A stretch of 64,000 nt of DNA, taken from contig NZ_JAGXFD010000001.1 in the NCBI RefSeq assembly GCF_020148005.1, positions 2,259,739-2,323,738 on the forward strand. Reading direction: 5' to 3'. Positions 21,538 through 32,642 of the stretch are shown piece by piece; within the stretch, counting starts at the first letter, position 1, and the number at the start of each line of letters is the position of its first letter. The translations under genes and the position numbers were made by a program. Source of the stretch: Modicisalibacter tunisiensis (GTDB taxonomy: Bacteria > Pseudomonadota > Gammaproteobacteria > Pseudomonadales > Halomonadaceae). The notes under the pieces are model-generated. The model was given only the letters and a program-made list of their open reading frames with translations, made no database searches and was not told the DNA's origin.

Positions 21538-21846
21538 TCAGCGGGCCCCGGCGCCTTGCGCGCGGGCCTGGGCCTTTTCCTTGTGCTTGACGAGCTGGCG
21601 ATCGAGCTTGTCGGCCAGAGCGTCGATGGCGGCGTACATGTCGCCATTCTCGGCTTCGGCATGCAAGTCGGCACCGGCGGCGTGAAGGGTGCAGGCAGCC
21701 TGGTGGCGTTCCTTCTCGACCGAGAGGGTTACCTGAACGGTCGTGATGTTGTCGTAATGACGCTCGAGACGCGTCAGTTTCTCGTTGACGTAGTCACGCA
21801 ATGCATCTGTCAGTTCGACATGATGGCCGGTGATATTCGCTTGCAT
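21538..21846 (-). CDS. hpf: Ribosome hibernation promoting factor, short form
   Basis: 102 residues, starting MQANITGHHVELTDALRDYV, a clear match to the HPF/YfiA fold. It binds the 30S decoding centre in stationary phase. The short length lacks the C-terminal dimerisation domain of long HPF; the tail is basic (KHKEKAQARAQ). The ATG at 21846 has CAGGAG upstream, and the longer frame adds residues unlike the family. Confidence 0.95.
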   Translation of the reverse strand: MQANITGHHVELTDALRDYVNEKLTRLERHYDNITTVQVTLSVEKERHQAACTLHAAGADLHAEAENGDMYAAIDALADKLDRQLVKHKEKAQARAQGAGAR

Positions 21847-21972
21847 GGACACGCTCCTGTTCCGGCGAGTGGTGGCTCGATTGTAACCCTTTTTGCAGCT
21901 TAGCAAACCCCTGTGAGAGGGCCGACGTGAAGATGGTTCGGACCCTGTCGATCAGGACGCTTCTGCGCCCCT

Positions 21973-23382
21973 TCAGGCTAGTCGCTTGCGCTCGCTGGAG
22001 GAAGGGATCCCCATGGCCTCGCGATACTTGGCGACGGTGCGGCGAGCCACCTTGATGCCGTCCGCGGCGAGCAGGTCGACCAGCTTGCTGTCGGAGAGCG
22101 GCTTGCGGGGCGGTTCCTCGCCGATCAGCTTCTTGAGCCGGGCGCGGATCGCGGTGCTGGAATGCGCATCGCCCTCGCCGCCGACATGGCTCGAGAAGAA
22201 GTACTTGAGCTCGAAGACGCCGCGTGGCGTGTGGATGAACTTCTGGGTGGTCACCCGCGAGATGGTGGATTCGTGCATTTCCACCGCCTGTGCGATGTCG
22301 GCCAGGATCAGGGGCTTCATGGATTCCTCGCCGTGGTCGAGGAAGTCCAGTTGCCGGGTCATGATCTCGCGCCCGACCTTGAGCAGGGTGTCGTTGCGGC
22401 TGGAGAGGCTCTTGATCAGCCAGCGCGCCTCCTGCAGGTGCTGCTTCATGAAAGTGTTGTCGTCGCTCTTGTCGGCGCGGCGAATCAGGGCGGCATAGTC
22501 GGGCTGGATGCGCAGGCGGGGCAGGGCTTCGGGGTTGAGCTCGATGCGCCAGCCTTCGTGCGAGTGGCGTGCCACCAGATCGGGAATCACGTAGTCGTTG
22601 CCGGTGGCGTCGAAGGCCTGGCCGGGACGCGGATCGAGGGTACGGATCAGCGCGATCACGCTGTCGAGCTGGTCGTCATCGAGCCGCAGCCGGCGCTTGA
22701 GCAGCTTGCGGTCGTCGCCGGCCAGGGCCTCGAGGAACTGCCGCACCAGTCGCCGGGCCTGAGGGAGCAGGGGCGTGTCGTCGGGCAGGACGCCGAGCTG
22801 CAGCAGCAGGCATTCGCGCAGGTCGCGGGCCAGCACGCCGGTGGGCTCGAACTGCTGAAGGCGCATCAGTACCGCTTCCACCTCGGGGGCGCGCAGCCCC
22901 TCGAGGCCCTGGGCGCGCAGCCCGTCGACGAGACTGTCTAGGGGGGCGGCCAGGTAGCCGTCGGCGTCGACGGCGTCGATCAGGGTTTCGGCGATGATGC
23001 GTTCGCGCTCGTTCAGGTCGGCCATGGCGAGCTGCCAGGTGAGGTGGTCCTGAAGGCTTTCCCCGGCGGCATTGCGTTCGAGATCCGGCCCCTCGTCGCT
23101 GCGACTGCCGGAAGCCATGTCCTGATAGGTGTCGGACCAGTCGCTGTCGACGGCCAGCTCATCCGGGATGTCCTGGTTCCAGTCGTCCTCGGCCGCATCG
23201 CTGACGGCGGTCTCGCCGAACTCCTCCTCCATCTCGAGCATGGGGTTGGACTCGAGCGCCTGCTGAATTTCCTGGCGGAGGTCCAGCGTCGACAGCTGCA
23301 GCAACTGGATGGCCTGCTGCAGCTGGGGCGTCATGGTCAGCTGCGTGCCGACCCGGAGCTGCAACGTGGGTTTCATAGCCAT
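21973..23382 (-). CDS. rpoN: RNA polymerase sigma-54 factor
   Basis: 469 residues. Region I is Gln/Leu rich (TPQLQQAIQLLQLSTLDL) and contacts activators. An acidic region II follows, then the core-binding domain and the C-terminal DNA-binding part with the RpoN box ARRTVAKYRE (about residues 446-455). It directs RNA polymerase to -24/-12 promoters that need an activator ATPase. The start is taken at 23382; an ATG two codons later (23376) is equally close to the family start. The frame is open 29 codons further upstream but without similarity. It lies between lptB and hpf, the classic arrangement. Confidence 0.97.
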   Translation of the reverse strand: MAMKPTLQLRVGTQLTMTPQLQQAIQLLQLSTLDLRQEIQQALESNPMLEMEEEFGETAVSDAAEDDWNQDIPDELAVDSDWSDTYQDMASGSRSDEGPDLERNAAGESLQDHLTWQLAMADLNERERIIAETLIDAVDADGYLAAPLDSLVDGLRAQGLEGLRAPEVEAVLMRLQQFEPTGVLARDLRECLLLQLGVLPDDTPLLPQARRLVRQFLEALAGDDRKLLKRRLRLDDDQLDSVIALIRTLDPRPGQAFDATGNDYVIPDLVARHSHEGWRIELNPEALPRLRIQPDYAALIRRADKSDDNTFMKQHLQEARWLIKSLSSRNDTLLKVGREIMTRQLDFLDHGEESMKPLILADIAQAVEMHESTISRVTTQKFIHTPRGVFELKYFFSSHVGGEGDAHSSTAIRARLKKLIGEEPPRKPLSDSKLVDLLAADGIKVARRTVAKYREAMGIPSSSERKRLA

Positions 23383-23496
23383 GACGTGCCTACTTCGCTG
23401 ACGGATTCGGGGATACCGTATCCCGGCCCCTCTTGCCTTGCAAGTAAATAAGCAATAACTGTGCCACAAGATGGCGGGCGCAGTGCGCCCTGCGGG

Positions 23497-24222
23497 CTAG
23501 AGCCGGAATTCGTGGCCCAGGTAGACCTCGCGGACCTTTTCACTGGCCAGGATCGCCTCGGCGCCGCCTTCGGCGATGATCTGGCCGTCGCCGACGATGT
23601 AGGCCTTGTCGCAGATGTCCAGGGTCTCGCGGACGTTGTGATCGGTGATCAGGATGCCGATGCCGCGGTCGCGCAGCTGGCGGATGATGCTCTTGATCTC
23701 GCCCACCGAGATGGGGTCGACGCCGGCGAAGGGTTCGTCGAGCAGGATGAAGGCCGGCTCGGTGGCCAGCGAGCGGGCGATTTCCACGCGACGCCGCTCG
23801 CCGCCGGACAGGCTCATGCCCGGATTGTCGCGGATGTGGCCGATATGGAACTCCTCGAGCAGCTGCTCGAGCTGCGCCCGGCGGCCCGCCCTGTCGAGGT
23901 CCCGGCGGGTCTCGAGAATGGCCATGATGTTGTCGGCCACCGACAGCTTGCGGAAGATCGAGGCTTCCTGGGGTAGGTAGCCGATGCCGGCGCGGGCACG
24001 CTGGTGCATGGGCGCACGGCTCAGGTCCAGGTCGTCGATCGCCACCTCGCCGGCATCGGCACGCACCAGGCCGACGATCATGTAGAACGAGGTGGTCTTG
24101 CCCGCTCCGTTGGGGCCGAGCAGGCCGACGATGCTGCCCTGGCCGATGGTCAGGCTGATGTCCTGGACCACACGGCGGCTCTTGTAGCTCTTGGCGAGAT
24201 GGCGGGCGACAAGGGTCTTCAT
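23497..24222 (-). CDS. lptB: LPS export ABC transporter ATPase LptB
   Basis: 241 residues. Walker A GPNGAGKT (residues 36-43), signature LSGGE (138-142) and Walker B FILLDEP are intact. LptB powers LptFG to extract LPS from the inner membrane and push it through LptC and LptA. It follows lptA by 22 bp and precedes rpoN. The lptF and lptG genes are not in this window. Confidence 0.98.
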   Translation of the reverse strand: MKTLVARHLAKSYKSRRVVQDISLTIGQGSIVGLLGPNGAGKTTSFYMIVGLVRADAGEVAIDDLDLSRAPMHQRARAGIGYLPQEASIFRKLSVADNIMAILETRRDLDRAGRRAQLEQLLEEFHIGHIRDNPGMSLSGGERRRVEIARSLATEPAFILLDEPFAGVDPISVGEIKSIIRQLRDRGIGILITDHNVRETLDICDKAYIVGDGQIIAEGGAEAILASEKVREVYLGHEFRL

Positions 24223-24244
24223 GCTATTCCTCGAAGCGGCGGGT

Positions 24245-24760
24245 TCACGGCGACGACTTGGGCGTCAGGGTCATGCGCACCCGCTGGCCATCGCTGCCCT
24301 GCGCGCTGGAGCGGGCCTGGACCTTGCGGCTGTCGAGGTAGTACTCGACGTAGGCGCCGTTGAAGGTGTCCCGGGCCTTGTGAAGCTCGGCGTTGCCGAT
24401 CAGCTCGACCCGGCGCTCGCCGGCATGGTAGACGACGGTGTTGCCCCAGCCCTTCACCAGGGGCTCCTTGGGAGCGGGGCGCTGCTCCAGGTAGGCGCGC
24501 TGCTTGTCGCCGGTGGCGGTGACCTGGGTCACCTCGCCCTGGTCGTTGCGTTCGATCTCGACGCGTTCGGCCTCGAGCACCATGCTGCCCTGGGTCAGGT
24601 TGACGTCGCCGGTGTAGACGGCGGTGCCGGCACGATCATCGAGATCCAGGCGATCCGCCGCCACGTTGATGGGTTGCCGGGCATCGCTTTCCAGCGCCGA
24701 GACGCCGGGGGCGAACAATGCCAGTGCGGTCAGGCCGAGGCCGGCAAGATAGGGGCGCAT
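24245..24760 (-). CDS. lptA: Periplasmic LPS bridge protein LptA
   Basis: 171 residues with a cleavable signal peptide (hydrophobic to about residue 22, ending GVSA). The OstA-like beta-jellyroll (starting [14 protein letters not shown]) forms part of the bridge that carries LPS to LptD. The start overlaps the lptC stop by one base. The C-terminus is Lys/Ser rich and short. Confidence 0.95.
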   Translation of the reverse strand: MRPYLAGLGLTALALFAPGVSALESDARQPINVAADRLDLDDRAGTAVYTGDVNLTQGSMVLEAERVEIERNDQGEVTQVTATGDKQRAYLEQRPAPKEPLVKGWGNTVVYHAGERRVELIGNAELHKARDTFNGAYVEYYLDSRKVQARSSAQGSDGQRVRMTLTPKSSP

Positions 24761-25344
24761 CAGGTTCCTCCCTGTGGGCTGATCGGCGGATGAAAGCCCT
24801 GAACGTCGCCGTTCAGGCGCATGCGGCCGGTGTCGATCCAGGCGTCGAGCCGGTCGCCGCTGGCGTGCTGCCGGTGCTGGCGCAGCGTGGCACGGCTGTC
24901 GCTCCAGGCGTGGTAGGTGTCGGCATCGTAGTGGAGCACGTCGCTTTCCACCTGCCAGCCTTCTTCCGGAGCCTGCAGCCTGGCGTCGCCGACGAGCACC
25001 AGCGGGTTGCCGCCGGCCTCCAGCCTACCCTTGTCGGCGGTGGCAAGCCAGGTGCGGCCCTGCTTGTCGTCCAGCCGGGCTCGGGGCGTTTCCAGGCGAG
25101 TGATGTCGTCGTCCGGGGTGTGCGCCAGGCGCGGGGTGGTCAGGTGCTGGTAGGCCCGGCCCGTGGCATCGAAGCGGGTCAGGCGGGCATTTTCCAGATA
25201 GTAGTCCGGCTCGCCGGTCTCGCCGGTCGGCACCGGACCGGGCAGGCCCACATCGCGCTGGTCGATGAGCGTCAGCACGCCGCCCAGGCCCACCAGGAGC
25301 AGGACCAGCAGCAGGGTGGAGAGGCGTCGGCGCGACAGGGTCAT
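24760..25344 (-). CDS. lptC: LPS export protein LptC
   Basis: 194 residues. An N-terminal membrane anchor (LSTLLLVLLLVGLGG) is followed by a periplasmic LptC beta domain with DYYLENARLTRFD. It receives LPS from LptBFG and hands it to LptA. The ATG at 25344 is right for the family; the frame upstream overlaps kdsC and is a shadow. It lies four bases from kdsC and overlaps lptA by one base, so kdsC-lptC-lptA-lptB is one transcript. Confidence 0.94.
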   Translation of the reverse strand: MTLSRRRLSTLLLVLLLVGLGGVLTLIDQRDVGLPGPVPTGETGEPDYYLENARLTRFDATGRAYQHLTTPRLAHTPDDDITRLETPRARLDDKQGRTWLATADKGRLEAGGNPLVLVGDARLQAPEEGWQVESDVLHYDADTYHAWSDSRATLRQHRQHASGDRLDAWIDTGRMRLNGDVQGFHPPISPQGGT

Positions 25345-25348
25345 GGCG

Positions 25349-25906
25349 TCAGCCCTGGCCGTGGAGGTAGGTGTCGAGTACCGACGCCCAGTGTCCCTGC
25401 AGTTCGAGCAGGCCGTCGCAGATCTCGCGGACCGCGCCGTGCCCGCCGCTGCGGGCGGTGACCCAGTCGGCGTGGCGGCGGATGTAGTCCGGGGCGTTGG
25501 GCACGCTGATGCCCAGACCGGCGCGCTGGATGGGGGCCAGATCGGGCAGGTCGTCGCCACAGTAGGCTGCCTGCTCCCAGCTCAGCCCCAGCTTGTCGAG
25601 CAGCTGGCGCAGCAGGTCGAGCTTGGCGTCGTTGCCCTGATAGACGTGCTCGATGCCCAGTGCGGCGGCGCGGCGGCTGACCATGGACGAGGTGCGCCCG
25701 GTGATCAGGGCGATCTCGATGCCCGCCTGGCGCAGCAGCTTGATGCCCTGGCCGTCCTGGGTGTGGAAGCTCTTGATCTCCTGGCCGTCGGACTGAAAGT
25801 GCAGCCGCCCGTCGGTCATCACGCCGTCCACGTCGAGGGCCAGCAGCCTGACGCGGCGGGCGCATTCCACGAGGCGCGGGTGATTGAGGCGCGGATCCAG
25901 AACCAT
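25349..25906 (-). CDS. kdsC: KDO-8-phosphate phosphatase
   Basis: 185 residues. A small HAD phosphatase with the nucleophile motif DVDGVMTDG (Asp25, Asp27) and the late GDDLPD metal loop, without a cap domain, as in KdsC. It removes the phosphate from KDO-8-phosphate, the last step before CMP activation for LPS core synthesis. A strong GGAGGAG ribosome binding site supports the ATG. It is 41 bp downstream of kdsD. Confidence 0.96.
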   Translation of the reverse strand: MVLDPRLNHPRLVECARRVRLLALDVDGVMTDGRLHFQSDGQEIKSFHTQDGQGIKLLRQAGIEIALITGRTSSMVSRRAAALGIEHVYQGNDAKLDLLRQLLDKLGLSWEQAAYCGDDLPDLAPIQRAGLGISVPNAPDYIRRHADWVTARSGGHGAVREICDGLLELQGHWASVLDTYLHGQG

Positions 25907-25947
25907 GGCGTTCTCCTCCTGTCGGTGGGCGGGGTGCAGGGCTCGGC

Positions 25948-26928
25948 TCAGATGACGCCGCTGGCCAGCAGGTCGTGCATGTGCAGGGCGCCGATCGGGC
26001 GCTCGTCGGCATCGACCACCGCCAGGGCGGTGATGCGATTGTCCTCCATCAGCTTGACGGCCTCGGCGGCCAGCACCTCGGCGCGGATGCGCTTGCCGCC
26101 TCGCGTCATGACGGCATCGACGCTCAGGTCATGCAGGTTGGCGTGCTGATCGAGGGTGCGGCGCAGGTCGCCGTCGGTGTAGACCCCGCAGAGCCGGCCG
26201 TCGGCATCGACCACACAGGTGAAGCCCAGCCCCTTGCGGGTGATTTCCAGCAGGGCGTCGCGCAGCGGGCTGCCCAGCGTCACGCGCGGCAGCCGCTCGC
26301 CGGTGTGCATGAGGTCCTCGACCTTGAGCAGCAGTCGGCGGCCGAGGCTGCCGCCGGGGTGCGACAGGGCGAAGTCCTCGGCGGTGAAGCCGCGGGCCTC
26401 GAGCAGGGCCACCGCCAGGGCGTCGCCCAGCGCCAGGGCGGCGGTGGTCGAGGCGGTGGGGGCGAGATCCAGGGGGCAGGCCTCGCGGGACACGCCGGCG
26501 TCGAGGTGCGCCTGAGCGTAGCGGGCCAGCGTGGAGCCGGGGCGGCCGGTCATGCTGATCAGCGGGGTTCCCATGCGCTTGAGCAGCGGCAGCAGGGCCG
26601 TGACCTCGGCCGTCTCGCCGGAGTTCGACAGGGCGAGCACCACGTCGCGCGGGGTGATCATGCCCAGGTCACCGTGGCTGGCCTCGCCGGGGTGCACGAA
26701 GAAGGCCGGCGTACCGGTGCTGGCCAGGGTGGCGGCGATCTTGCGAGCGACATGGCCGGACTTGCCCATGCCGGTGACCACGACGCGCCCCTGGCAGGTC
26801 AGCATCAGGCGGCAGGCCGTGTCGAAGTCGTCCGAAAGCTTGCCCTCGAGCGCGGCGATGGCCTGCTGTTCGATGTGCAGGGTGCGGCGGGCGCTGTCAC
26901 GAAAGGCGAACTGGGGATCGATGGTCAT
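25948..26928 (-). CDS. kdsD: Arabinose-5-phosphate isomerase
   Basis: 326 residues (E. coli KdsD 328). An N-terminal SIS domain (VVTGMGKSGHVARKIA, SNSGETAE) is followed by two CBS domains in the last 120 residues. It converts ribulose-5-phosphate to arabinose-5-phosphate, the first committed step to KDO. The ATG at 26928 gives the expected length; an in-frame ATG at 26997 would add 23 unconserved residues. Neither has a clear ribosome binding site. It is divergent from mlaF. Confidence 0.95.
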   Translation of the reverse strand: MTIDPQFAFRDSARRTLHIEQQAIAALEGKLSDDFDTACRLMLTCQGRVVVTGMGKSGHVARKIAATLASTGTPAFFVHPGEASHGDLGMITPRDVVLALSNSGETAEVTALLPLLKRMGTPLISMTGRPGSTLARYAQAHLDAGVSREACPLDLAPTASTTAALALGDALAVALLEARGFTAEDFALSHPGGSLGRRLLLKVEDLMHTGERLPRVTLGSPLRDALLEITRKGLGFTCVVDADGRLCGVYTDGDLRRTLDQHANLHDLSVDAVMTRGGKRIRAEVLAAEAVKLMEDNRITALAVVDADERPIGALHMHDLLASGVI

Positions 26929-27039
26929 GACGTCGTCGTGGGTGCCGGTCGGGAGATGGGCGCCCGATACGGGCGTCGCGGATGAACGGTCGCCCATTAA
27001 ACGGGTTGCGCGGGGGGCTTGCAAGCGCCGTCAGTGGGG

Positions 27040-27085
27040 TATGGCAACAGTAATATTAGTTAGGATACAATGTTCGATAATTTCC
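27040..27085. promoter_or_regulatory. AT-rich pocket between kdsD and mlaF
   Basis: This is the only AT-rich stretch in the 175-bp divergent gap and probably carries the promoters for both operons. A TACAAT box (about 27065) points toward mlaF, but I find no good -35 at the right distance. Confidence 0.35.
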
Positions 27086-27103
27086 GCTCATCAGGTTGCG
27101 CCA

Positions 27104-27916
27104 ATGGACGATTCGTTGCTCGTCGATGTGGAGGGGCTGCATTTCTCACGTGGCGAGAAGGAAATCTTTCGCGGCCTCGACTTGCAGGTCCCCCGCGGCA
27201 AGATCACGGCGATCATGGGCCCCAGTGGTACCGGCAAGACCACGTTGCTCAAGTTGATCGGCGGCCAGCTGTATCCGGATGCCGGCCGGGTGCGCATCGC
27301 CGGCCAGGATGTTCATCGCCTGCCGCGCCGCACGCTGTTCCGGCTGCGCCGGCGCATGGGCATGCTCTTTCAGAGCGGGGCGCTGTTTTCGGATCTGTCC
27401 GTCTACGAGAACGTGGCCTTCCCGCTGCGGGTGCACACCGACCTGCCGGAAGCGATGATTCGCGACATCGTGCTCATGAAGCTGGAGGCCGTGGGCCTGC
27501 GCGGGGCGCGTGCCCTGATGCCCTCCGAGCTGTCCGGCGGCATGCTGCGCCGGGTGGCGCTGGCCCGGGCGATCGCGCTGGACCCCGAGCTGATCCTCTA
27601 CGACGAGCCCTTCGTCGGCCAGGATCCCATCTCGATGGGGGTGCTCGTGCAGCTGATCAAGACGGTCAATCAGGCGCTGGGGCTGACGGCGGTGGTGGTG
27701 TCGCACGACATCAAGGAGACGCTGTCGATCGCCGATTACGTCTACGTGATTTCCGATGGTCAGGTGATGGCCCACGGCACGCCCGCGACCCTGAACGTCG
27801 ACCAGGACGATCGCGTTCGCCAGTTCATCCACGGTGAGCCGGACGGCCCGGTGCCCTTCCACTATCCGGCGCCGGACTATTTCACCGATATCATGACGGG
27901 GAGGGCGTCATCGTGA
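27104..27916 (+). CDS. mlaF: Phospholipid ABC transporter ATPase MlaF
   Basis: 270 residues. Walker A GPSGTGKT (39-46), signature LSGGM (143-147) and Walker B LILYDEP (163-169) are intact. It is the ATPase of the MlaFEDB inner-membrane complex that keeps outer-membrane lipid asymmetry by moving glycerophospholipids with MlaC. The ATG at 27104 matches the family start. The frame is open far upstream, but that is a shadow of kdsD. It is first in mlaFEDCB. Confidence 0.96.
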   Translation: MDDSLLVDVEGLHFSRGEKEIFRGLDLQVPRGKITAIMGPSGTGKTTLLKLIGGQLYPDAGRVRIAGQDVHRLPRRTLFRLRRRMGMLFQSGALFSDLSVYENVAFPLRVHTDLPEAMIRDIVLMKLEAVGLRGARALMPSELSGGMLRRVALARAIALDPELILYDEPFVGQDPISMGVLVQLIKTVNQALGLTAVVVSHDIKETLSIADYVYVISDGQVMAHGTPATLNVDQDDRVRQFIHGEPDGPVPFHYPAPDYFTDIMTGRASS

Positions 27917-28740
27917 GTCATGAGCACGCACGTCGCCGCGGGGCGTCGCGCCGTCAGCCGGTGCGCCAGATCATGGCACTGGGGCGCGGCACGCTGGACA
28001 TGATCGATGCCCTGGGGCGGGCCGGCCTGTTCCTGATGCTGTCCTGCCTGGGCATTCCGTCGCGCGAGGGCATTCGCCTGTGGCTGCGCCAGATGCACTT
28101 CGTCGGTGTCATGTCGCTGGCCATCGTGCTGGTGTCGGGGCTGTTCATCGGCATGGTGCTGGCCCTGCAGGGCTACACCATTCTGGTGGACTTCGGTGCC
28201 GAGGACGCGCTGGGGCAGATGGTGGCCCTGTCGCTGCTGCGTGAGCTGGCACCGGTGGTCTCGGCGCTGCTGTTCGCCGGGCGGGCGGGCTCCGCGCTGA
28301 CCGCCGAGATCGGGCTGATGAAGGCCACCGAGCAGCTGACCAGCATGGAAATGATCGGTGTCGACCCGCTGCGCCGGGTGATCGCCCCGCGACTGTGGGC
28401 CGGCTTCGTGTCGCTGCCGCTGCTGACCATCGGTTTCAGCGTGGTGGGCATCTGGGGGGGGTACCTGGTGGGCGTCGAGTGGCTGGGCGTGTTCGAGGGC
28501 TCCTACTGGAGCAACATGCAGGGCAGCGTGGGCTTCGTCGCCGATATCGGCAACGGGCTGATCAAGAGCCTGGTGTTCGCCATGGTGGTGACCTGGATCG
28601 CCGTGTTCCAGGGCTATGACCTGATTCCCACCTCGGAAGGCATCTCGCGGGCGACCACGCGCACGGTGGTGTATTCCTCGCTGGCGATTCTGGGGCTGGA
28701 TTTCGTGCTGACGGCGATGATGTTTGGAGAGATCGGATGA
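27913..28740 (+). CDS. mlaE: Phospholipid ABC transporter permease MlaE
   Basis: 275 residues with an amphipathic N-terminal helix and about five membrane helices. The conserved MlaE core [22 protein letters not shown] is present. It is the membrane channel of MlaFEDB. The GTG start overlaps the mlaF stop (GTGA). Confidence 0.96.
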   Translation: MSHEHARRRGASRRQPVRQIMALGRGTLDMIDALGRAGLFLMLSCLGIPSREGIRLWLRQMHFVGVMSLAIVLVSGLFIGMVLALQGYTILVDFGAEDALGQMVALSLLRELAPVVSALLFAGRAGSALTAEIGLMKATEQLTSMEMIGVDPLRRVIAPRLWAGFVSLPLLTIGFSVVGIWGGYLVGVEWLGVFEGSYWSNMQGSVGFVADIGNGLIKSLVFAMVVTWIAVFQGYDLIPTSEGISRATTRTVVYSSLAILGLDFVLTAMMFGEIG

Positions 28741-29201
28741 AGCGCAGCAAGATGATGGAGTTTGGTGTCGGCCTGTTCATGCTGGCCGGCATTCTGGGGC
28801 TGGTGTTCCTGGGGCTGCGCGTCAGCGGCCTGGGCAGCGGCGTGGGGGGCGACACCTTCACCCTGAACGCCAATTTCGCCAACATCGGCGGCCTCAAGGT
28901 GCGCTCCAAGGTGACGGTCTCGGGGGTGGAAGTCGGTCAGGTGACCGGCATCGAGCTGGACCCCAAGTGGTACGACGCCCGGGTCACCATGGCCATCGAC
29001 AGCAAGCTGGAGGGGCAGCTGCCCCGTGACAGCACCGCGGCGATCCTGACCGCCGGGCTGCTCGGCGAACAGTATGTCGGCCTGTCGCTCGGCGGGGCTC
29101 CGGACACCCTGAAGGATGGCGATACCATCCGCGATACCCAGCAGGCGCTGGTGCTGGAAGAGCTGATTCAGCAGTTTGTCTCGAACATGGTGAAGAACTG
29201 A
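28737..29201 (+). CDS. mlaD: Phospholipid ABC transporter MCE protein MlaD
   Basis: 154 residues. One N-terminal membrane helix ([18 protein letters not shown]) is followed by a single MCE domain containing [18 protein letters not shown]. MlaD forms a hexameric ring that binds phospholipid in the periplasm. ATGA overlap with mlaE. Confidence 0.96.
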   Translation: MKRSKMMEFGVGLFMLAGILGLVFLGLRVSGLGSGVGGDTFTLNANFANIGGLKVRSKVTVSGVEVGQVTGIELDPKWYDARVTMAIDSKLEGQLPRDSTAAILTAGLLGEQYVGLSLGGAPDTLKDGDTIRDTQQALVLEELIQQFVSNMVKN

Positions 29202-29218
29202 GTCACGGGAGGTTATCG

Positions 29219-29884
29219 ATGAAGACGATCGCAAGGTACCCGAGGTCCTTCGGCTGGCTGGCCATGCTGCTGCTGACGGGGGGGCTGCTGATCAGTCAGC
29301 TTGCCCTGGCCGAGGCCCAGAACCCCGAGCAGATGATCCGCAACAGCGTCAATCAGCTGATGGACAAGCTCGAAGGGCGCAAGGACTACTACACTCAGCA
29401 CACCAATGAGCTCGAGGCGCTGGTCGACGACAGCCTGCGGGACGTGGCGGATTTCCACTATATCGCCGCCAGCGTGATGGGGCGCTATTTCCGCAGCGCC
29501 TCGCCCGAGCAGCGCTCGCGCTTCGCCAAGACCTTCCGCCAGACGCTGATCGACACCTATGCCAAGGGGCTGGTGACCTTCGACTATCGCGATATACGGG
29601 TGGTCGGCAGCACCACCGGCCGCTACGAGGATCAGGCCAGCGTCGACATGGAAGTGGTCGCCGACGACGGCAAGGTCTACCCGGTCAACTACACCCTGCG
29701 CCGCACCGATGACGGTCAGTGGAAGGTGGTCAACGTGATCGTCAACGGCATCAACCTGGGGCTGACCTTCCGCAACCAGTTCGACCAGGCGATGCGCGAC
29801 CAGAACCACGACTACGACGCGGTGATCAGCAACTGGGCGCCGGAGGTCGGCACCGACGAGCTGGAAAAGGGGAGCCAAGGGTGA
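29219..29884 (+). CDS. mlaC: Periplasmic phospholipid carrier MlaC
   Basis: 221 residues with a signal peptide (hydrophobic 12-30, cleavage after ALA). The mature part matches the MlaC/Ttg2D fold, with FAKTFRQTLIDTYAKGL. It shuttles phospholipid between MlaA at the outer membrane and MlaFEDB. A GGGAGGT ribosome binding site precedes the ATG. Confidence 0.95.
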   Translation: MKTIARYPRSFGWLAMLLLTGGLLISQLALAEAQNPEQMIRNSVNQLMDKLEGRKDYYTQHTNELEALVDDSLRDVADFHYIAASVMGRYFRSASPEQRSRFAKTFRQTLIDTYAKGLVTFDYRDIRVVGSTTGRYEDQASVDMEVVADDGKVYPVNYTLRRTDDGQWKVVNVIVNGINLGLTFRNQFDQAMRDQNHDYDAVISNWAPEVGTDELEKGSQG

Positions 29885-30216
29885 CCCTGCTGCTCGAGCA
29901 GGCCGGAGCGCGGCTCGAGGTGCGCGACATGACGCTGCTGGCCAGCGGCGAGGCGGACTTCGACGTGGCGACGGCACTGGCCGCCCAGGGCCGGGAATGG
30001 CTCGACGCGCAGGCCGCCGGGGCTCGAGTCCGTTTCGACCTGACCGGCGTCAATCGCGCCAGCAGTGCCGCGCTCAGCGTGATGCTGGAGTGGCTGCGCT
30101 GTGCCCGGCGGGGGCAGCTCGAGGTGGCCGGGGTGTGTCTTTCGGCGCCGCTGGCCCGGCTGACCGCCATGGCCGGCCTCGAACCGCTGCTGCCCCGCCT
30201 CGAGACCGCCGAATAG
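29881..30216 (+). CDS. mlaB: STAS-domain protein MlaB
   Basis: 111 residues, a STAS domain (FDLTGVNRASSAALSVMLEW). MlaB binds MlaF and is needed for activity of the Mla complex. The GTG start overlaps the mlaC stop (GTGA). It is the last gene of the mla operon. Sequence divergence is normal for this subunit. Confidence 0.9.
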   Translation: MTLLLEQAGARLEVRDMTLLASGEADFDVATALAAQGREWLDAQAAGARVRFDLTGVNRASSAALSVMLEWLRCARRGQLEVAGVCLSAPLARLTAMAGLEPLLPRLETAE

Positions 30217-30287
30217 ACCCCGGGCAGGCCGACGCCATCGCCATTCGGGGCGCTTTTCATTACCATGGGCGATTCACGAGATTCATG

Positions 30288-30310
30288 ACCCGCCGACCGG
30301 TTCGGCGGGT
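30288..30310 (+). terminator. Hairpin between mlaB and ibaG
   Basis: A 9-bp stem (ACCCGCCGA with TCGGCGGGT, loop CCGGT) lies in the 125-bp gap after mlaB. Only a weak T-rich tail (GCTTCATTG) follows, so termination may be partial. Confidence 0.35.
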
Positions 30311-30341
30311 GCTTCATTGCCGATAGGAGTCGCCGCGACCC

Positions 30342-30599
30342 ATGCAACCCAGTGACGTCAAGGCTTTGCTCGAAGCCCGCATCGACGGATGTGAATTCTT
30401 CATTCAGGGAGAAGGCTGCAATTTCCAGGTCATCGCCGTCGGCGACGTGTTCGACGGCCTGTCGCCGGTCAAGCGCCAGCAGCTGATCTACTCGGCACTT
30501 TCCGACGAGATCGCCAGCGGCGCCCTGCATGCGGTGAGCATCAAGACCTACACGCCGACCCAGTGGCAGTCGGCGCCCGAAAACCCCCGGGTCGAGTGA
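30342..30599 (+). CDS. ibaG: BolA-family protein IbaG
   Basis: 85 residues. BolA fold with the Cys/His region (GCNFQVIAVGD) and the PVKRQQLIYSAL helix of the IbaG/YrbA subgroup. With monothiol glutaredoxin it helps Fe-S cluster trafficking and acid tolerance. It lies 9 bp before murA and is likely co-transcribed with it. Confidence 0.94.
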   Translation: MQPSDVKALLEARIDGCEFFIQGEGCNFQVIAVGDVFDGLSPVKRQQLIYSALSDEIASGALHAVSIKTYTPTQWQSAPENPRVE

Positions 30600-31874
<1,275 letters not shown>

Positions 31875-31946
31875 GGTGTCGCCTCGTCCCGGCGCGTGCC
31901 GGGGCGGTGGCCGGCTGACCTGCACCCACCAACCGCGGTTGTCGCA

Positions 31947-32603
31947 ATGTCGAAGCAATTGATTCTGGCCCTGTCGAAGGGGCGCATACTCGAGGAAACC
32001 CTGCCGCTGCTGGCCGATGCCGGCATCGAGCCGGCCGAGGATCTGGGCAAGAGCCGCAAGTTGCTGTTCGATACCAATCTCGAGGACGTCAAGCTGGTGG
32101 TGATCCGTGCCACGGACGTGCCCACCTATGTACAGATGGGTGCCGCCGACCTGGGCGTGGCGGGCAAGGACGTGCTGCTCGAGCATGGCGCCGAGGGGTT
32201 GTACGAGCCCCTGGACCTGGAGATCGCCGGCTGCCGGTTGATGACGGCGGGCATCACCGGCGCGGTGCCGGTGCATGCGCGGCGCCGCGTGGCGACCAAG
32301 TTCGTCAACGTGGCGCGTCGCTACTATGCCGAGCAGGGCATCCAGGCCGAGGTCATCAAGCTGTACGGGGCCATGGAACTGGCGCCCCTGATGAACCTGG
32401 CCGACGAGATCGTCGATATCGTCGACACGGGCAACACGCTGCGTGCCAACGGCATGGAGCCGCGTGAACTGATCGCCGACATCAGCACGCGCCTGGTGGT
32501 CAACAAGGCGTCGATGACCATGAAGCACGCGCGTCTCAAGCCATTGATCGGACGGTTGCGGGATGCGGTCGCCACGCGTCGCGGCGCGCCGGCGGGCGAG
32601 TGA
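31947..32603 (+). CDS. hisG: ATP phosphoribosyltransferase, short form
   Basis: 218 residues. It begins [15 protein letters not shown] and has the PRPP-binding region [15 protein letters not shown]. It performs the first step of histidine synthesis. The length is that of the short HisG, which lacks the C-terminal regulatory domain and needs HisZ for activity; hisZ is not in this window. The ATG at 31947 matches the family start. Confidence 0.96.
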   Translation: MSKQLILALSKGRILEETLPLLADAGIEPAEDLGKSRKLLFDTNLEDVKLVVIRATDVPTYVQMGAADLGVAGKDVLLEHGAEGLYEPLDLEIAGCRLMTAGITGAVPVHARRRVATKFVNVARRYYAEQGIQAEVIKLYGAMELAPLMNLADEIVDIVDTGNTLRANGMEPRELIADISTRLVVNKASMTMKHARLKPLIGRLRDAVATRRGAPAGE

Positions 32604-32642
32604 CGAACGGCTGACGCCGAGCAGAGAAGAGGAGTGTCACCG

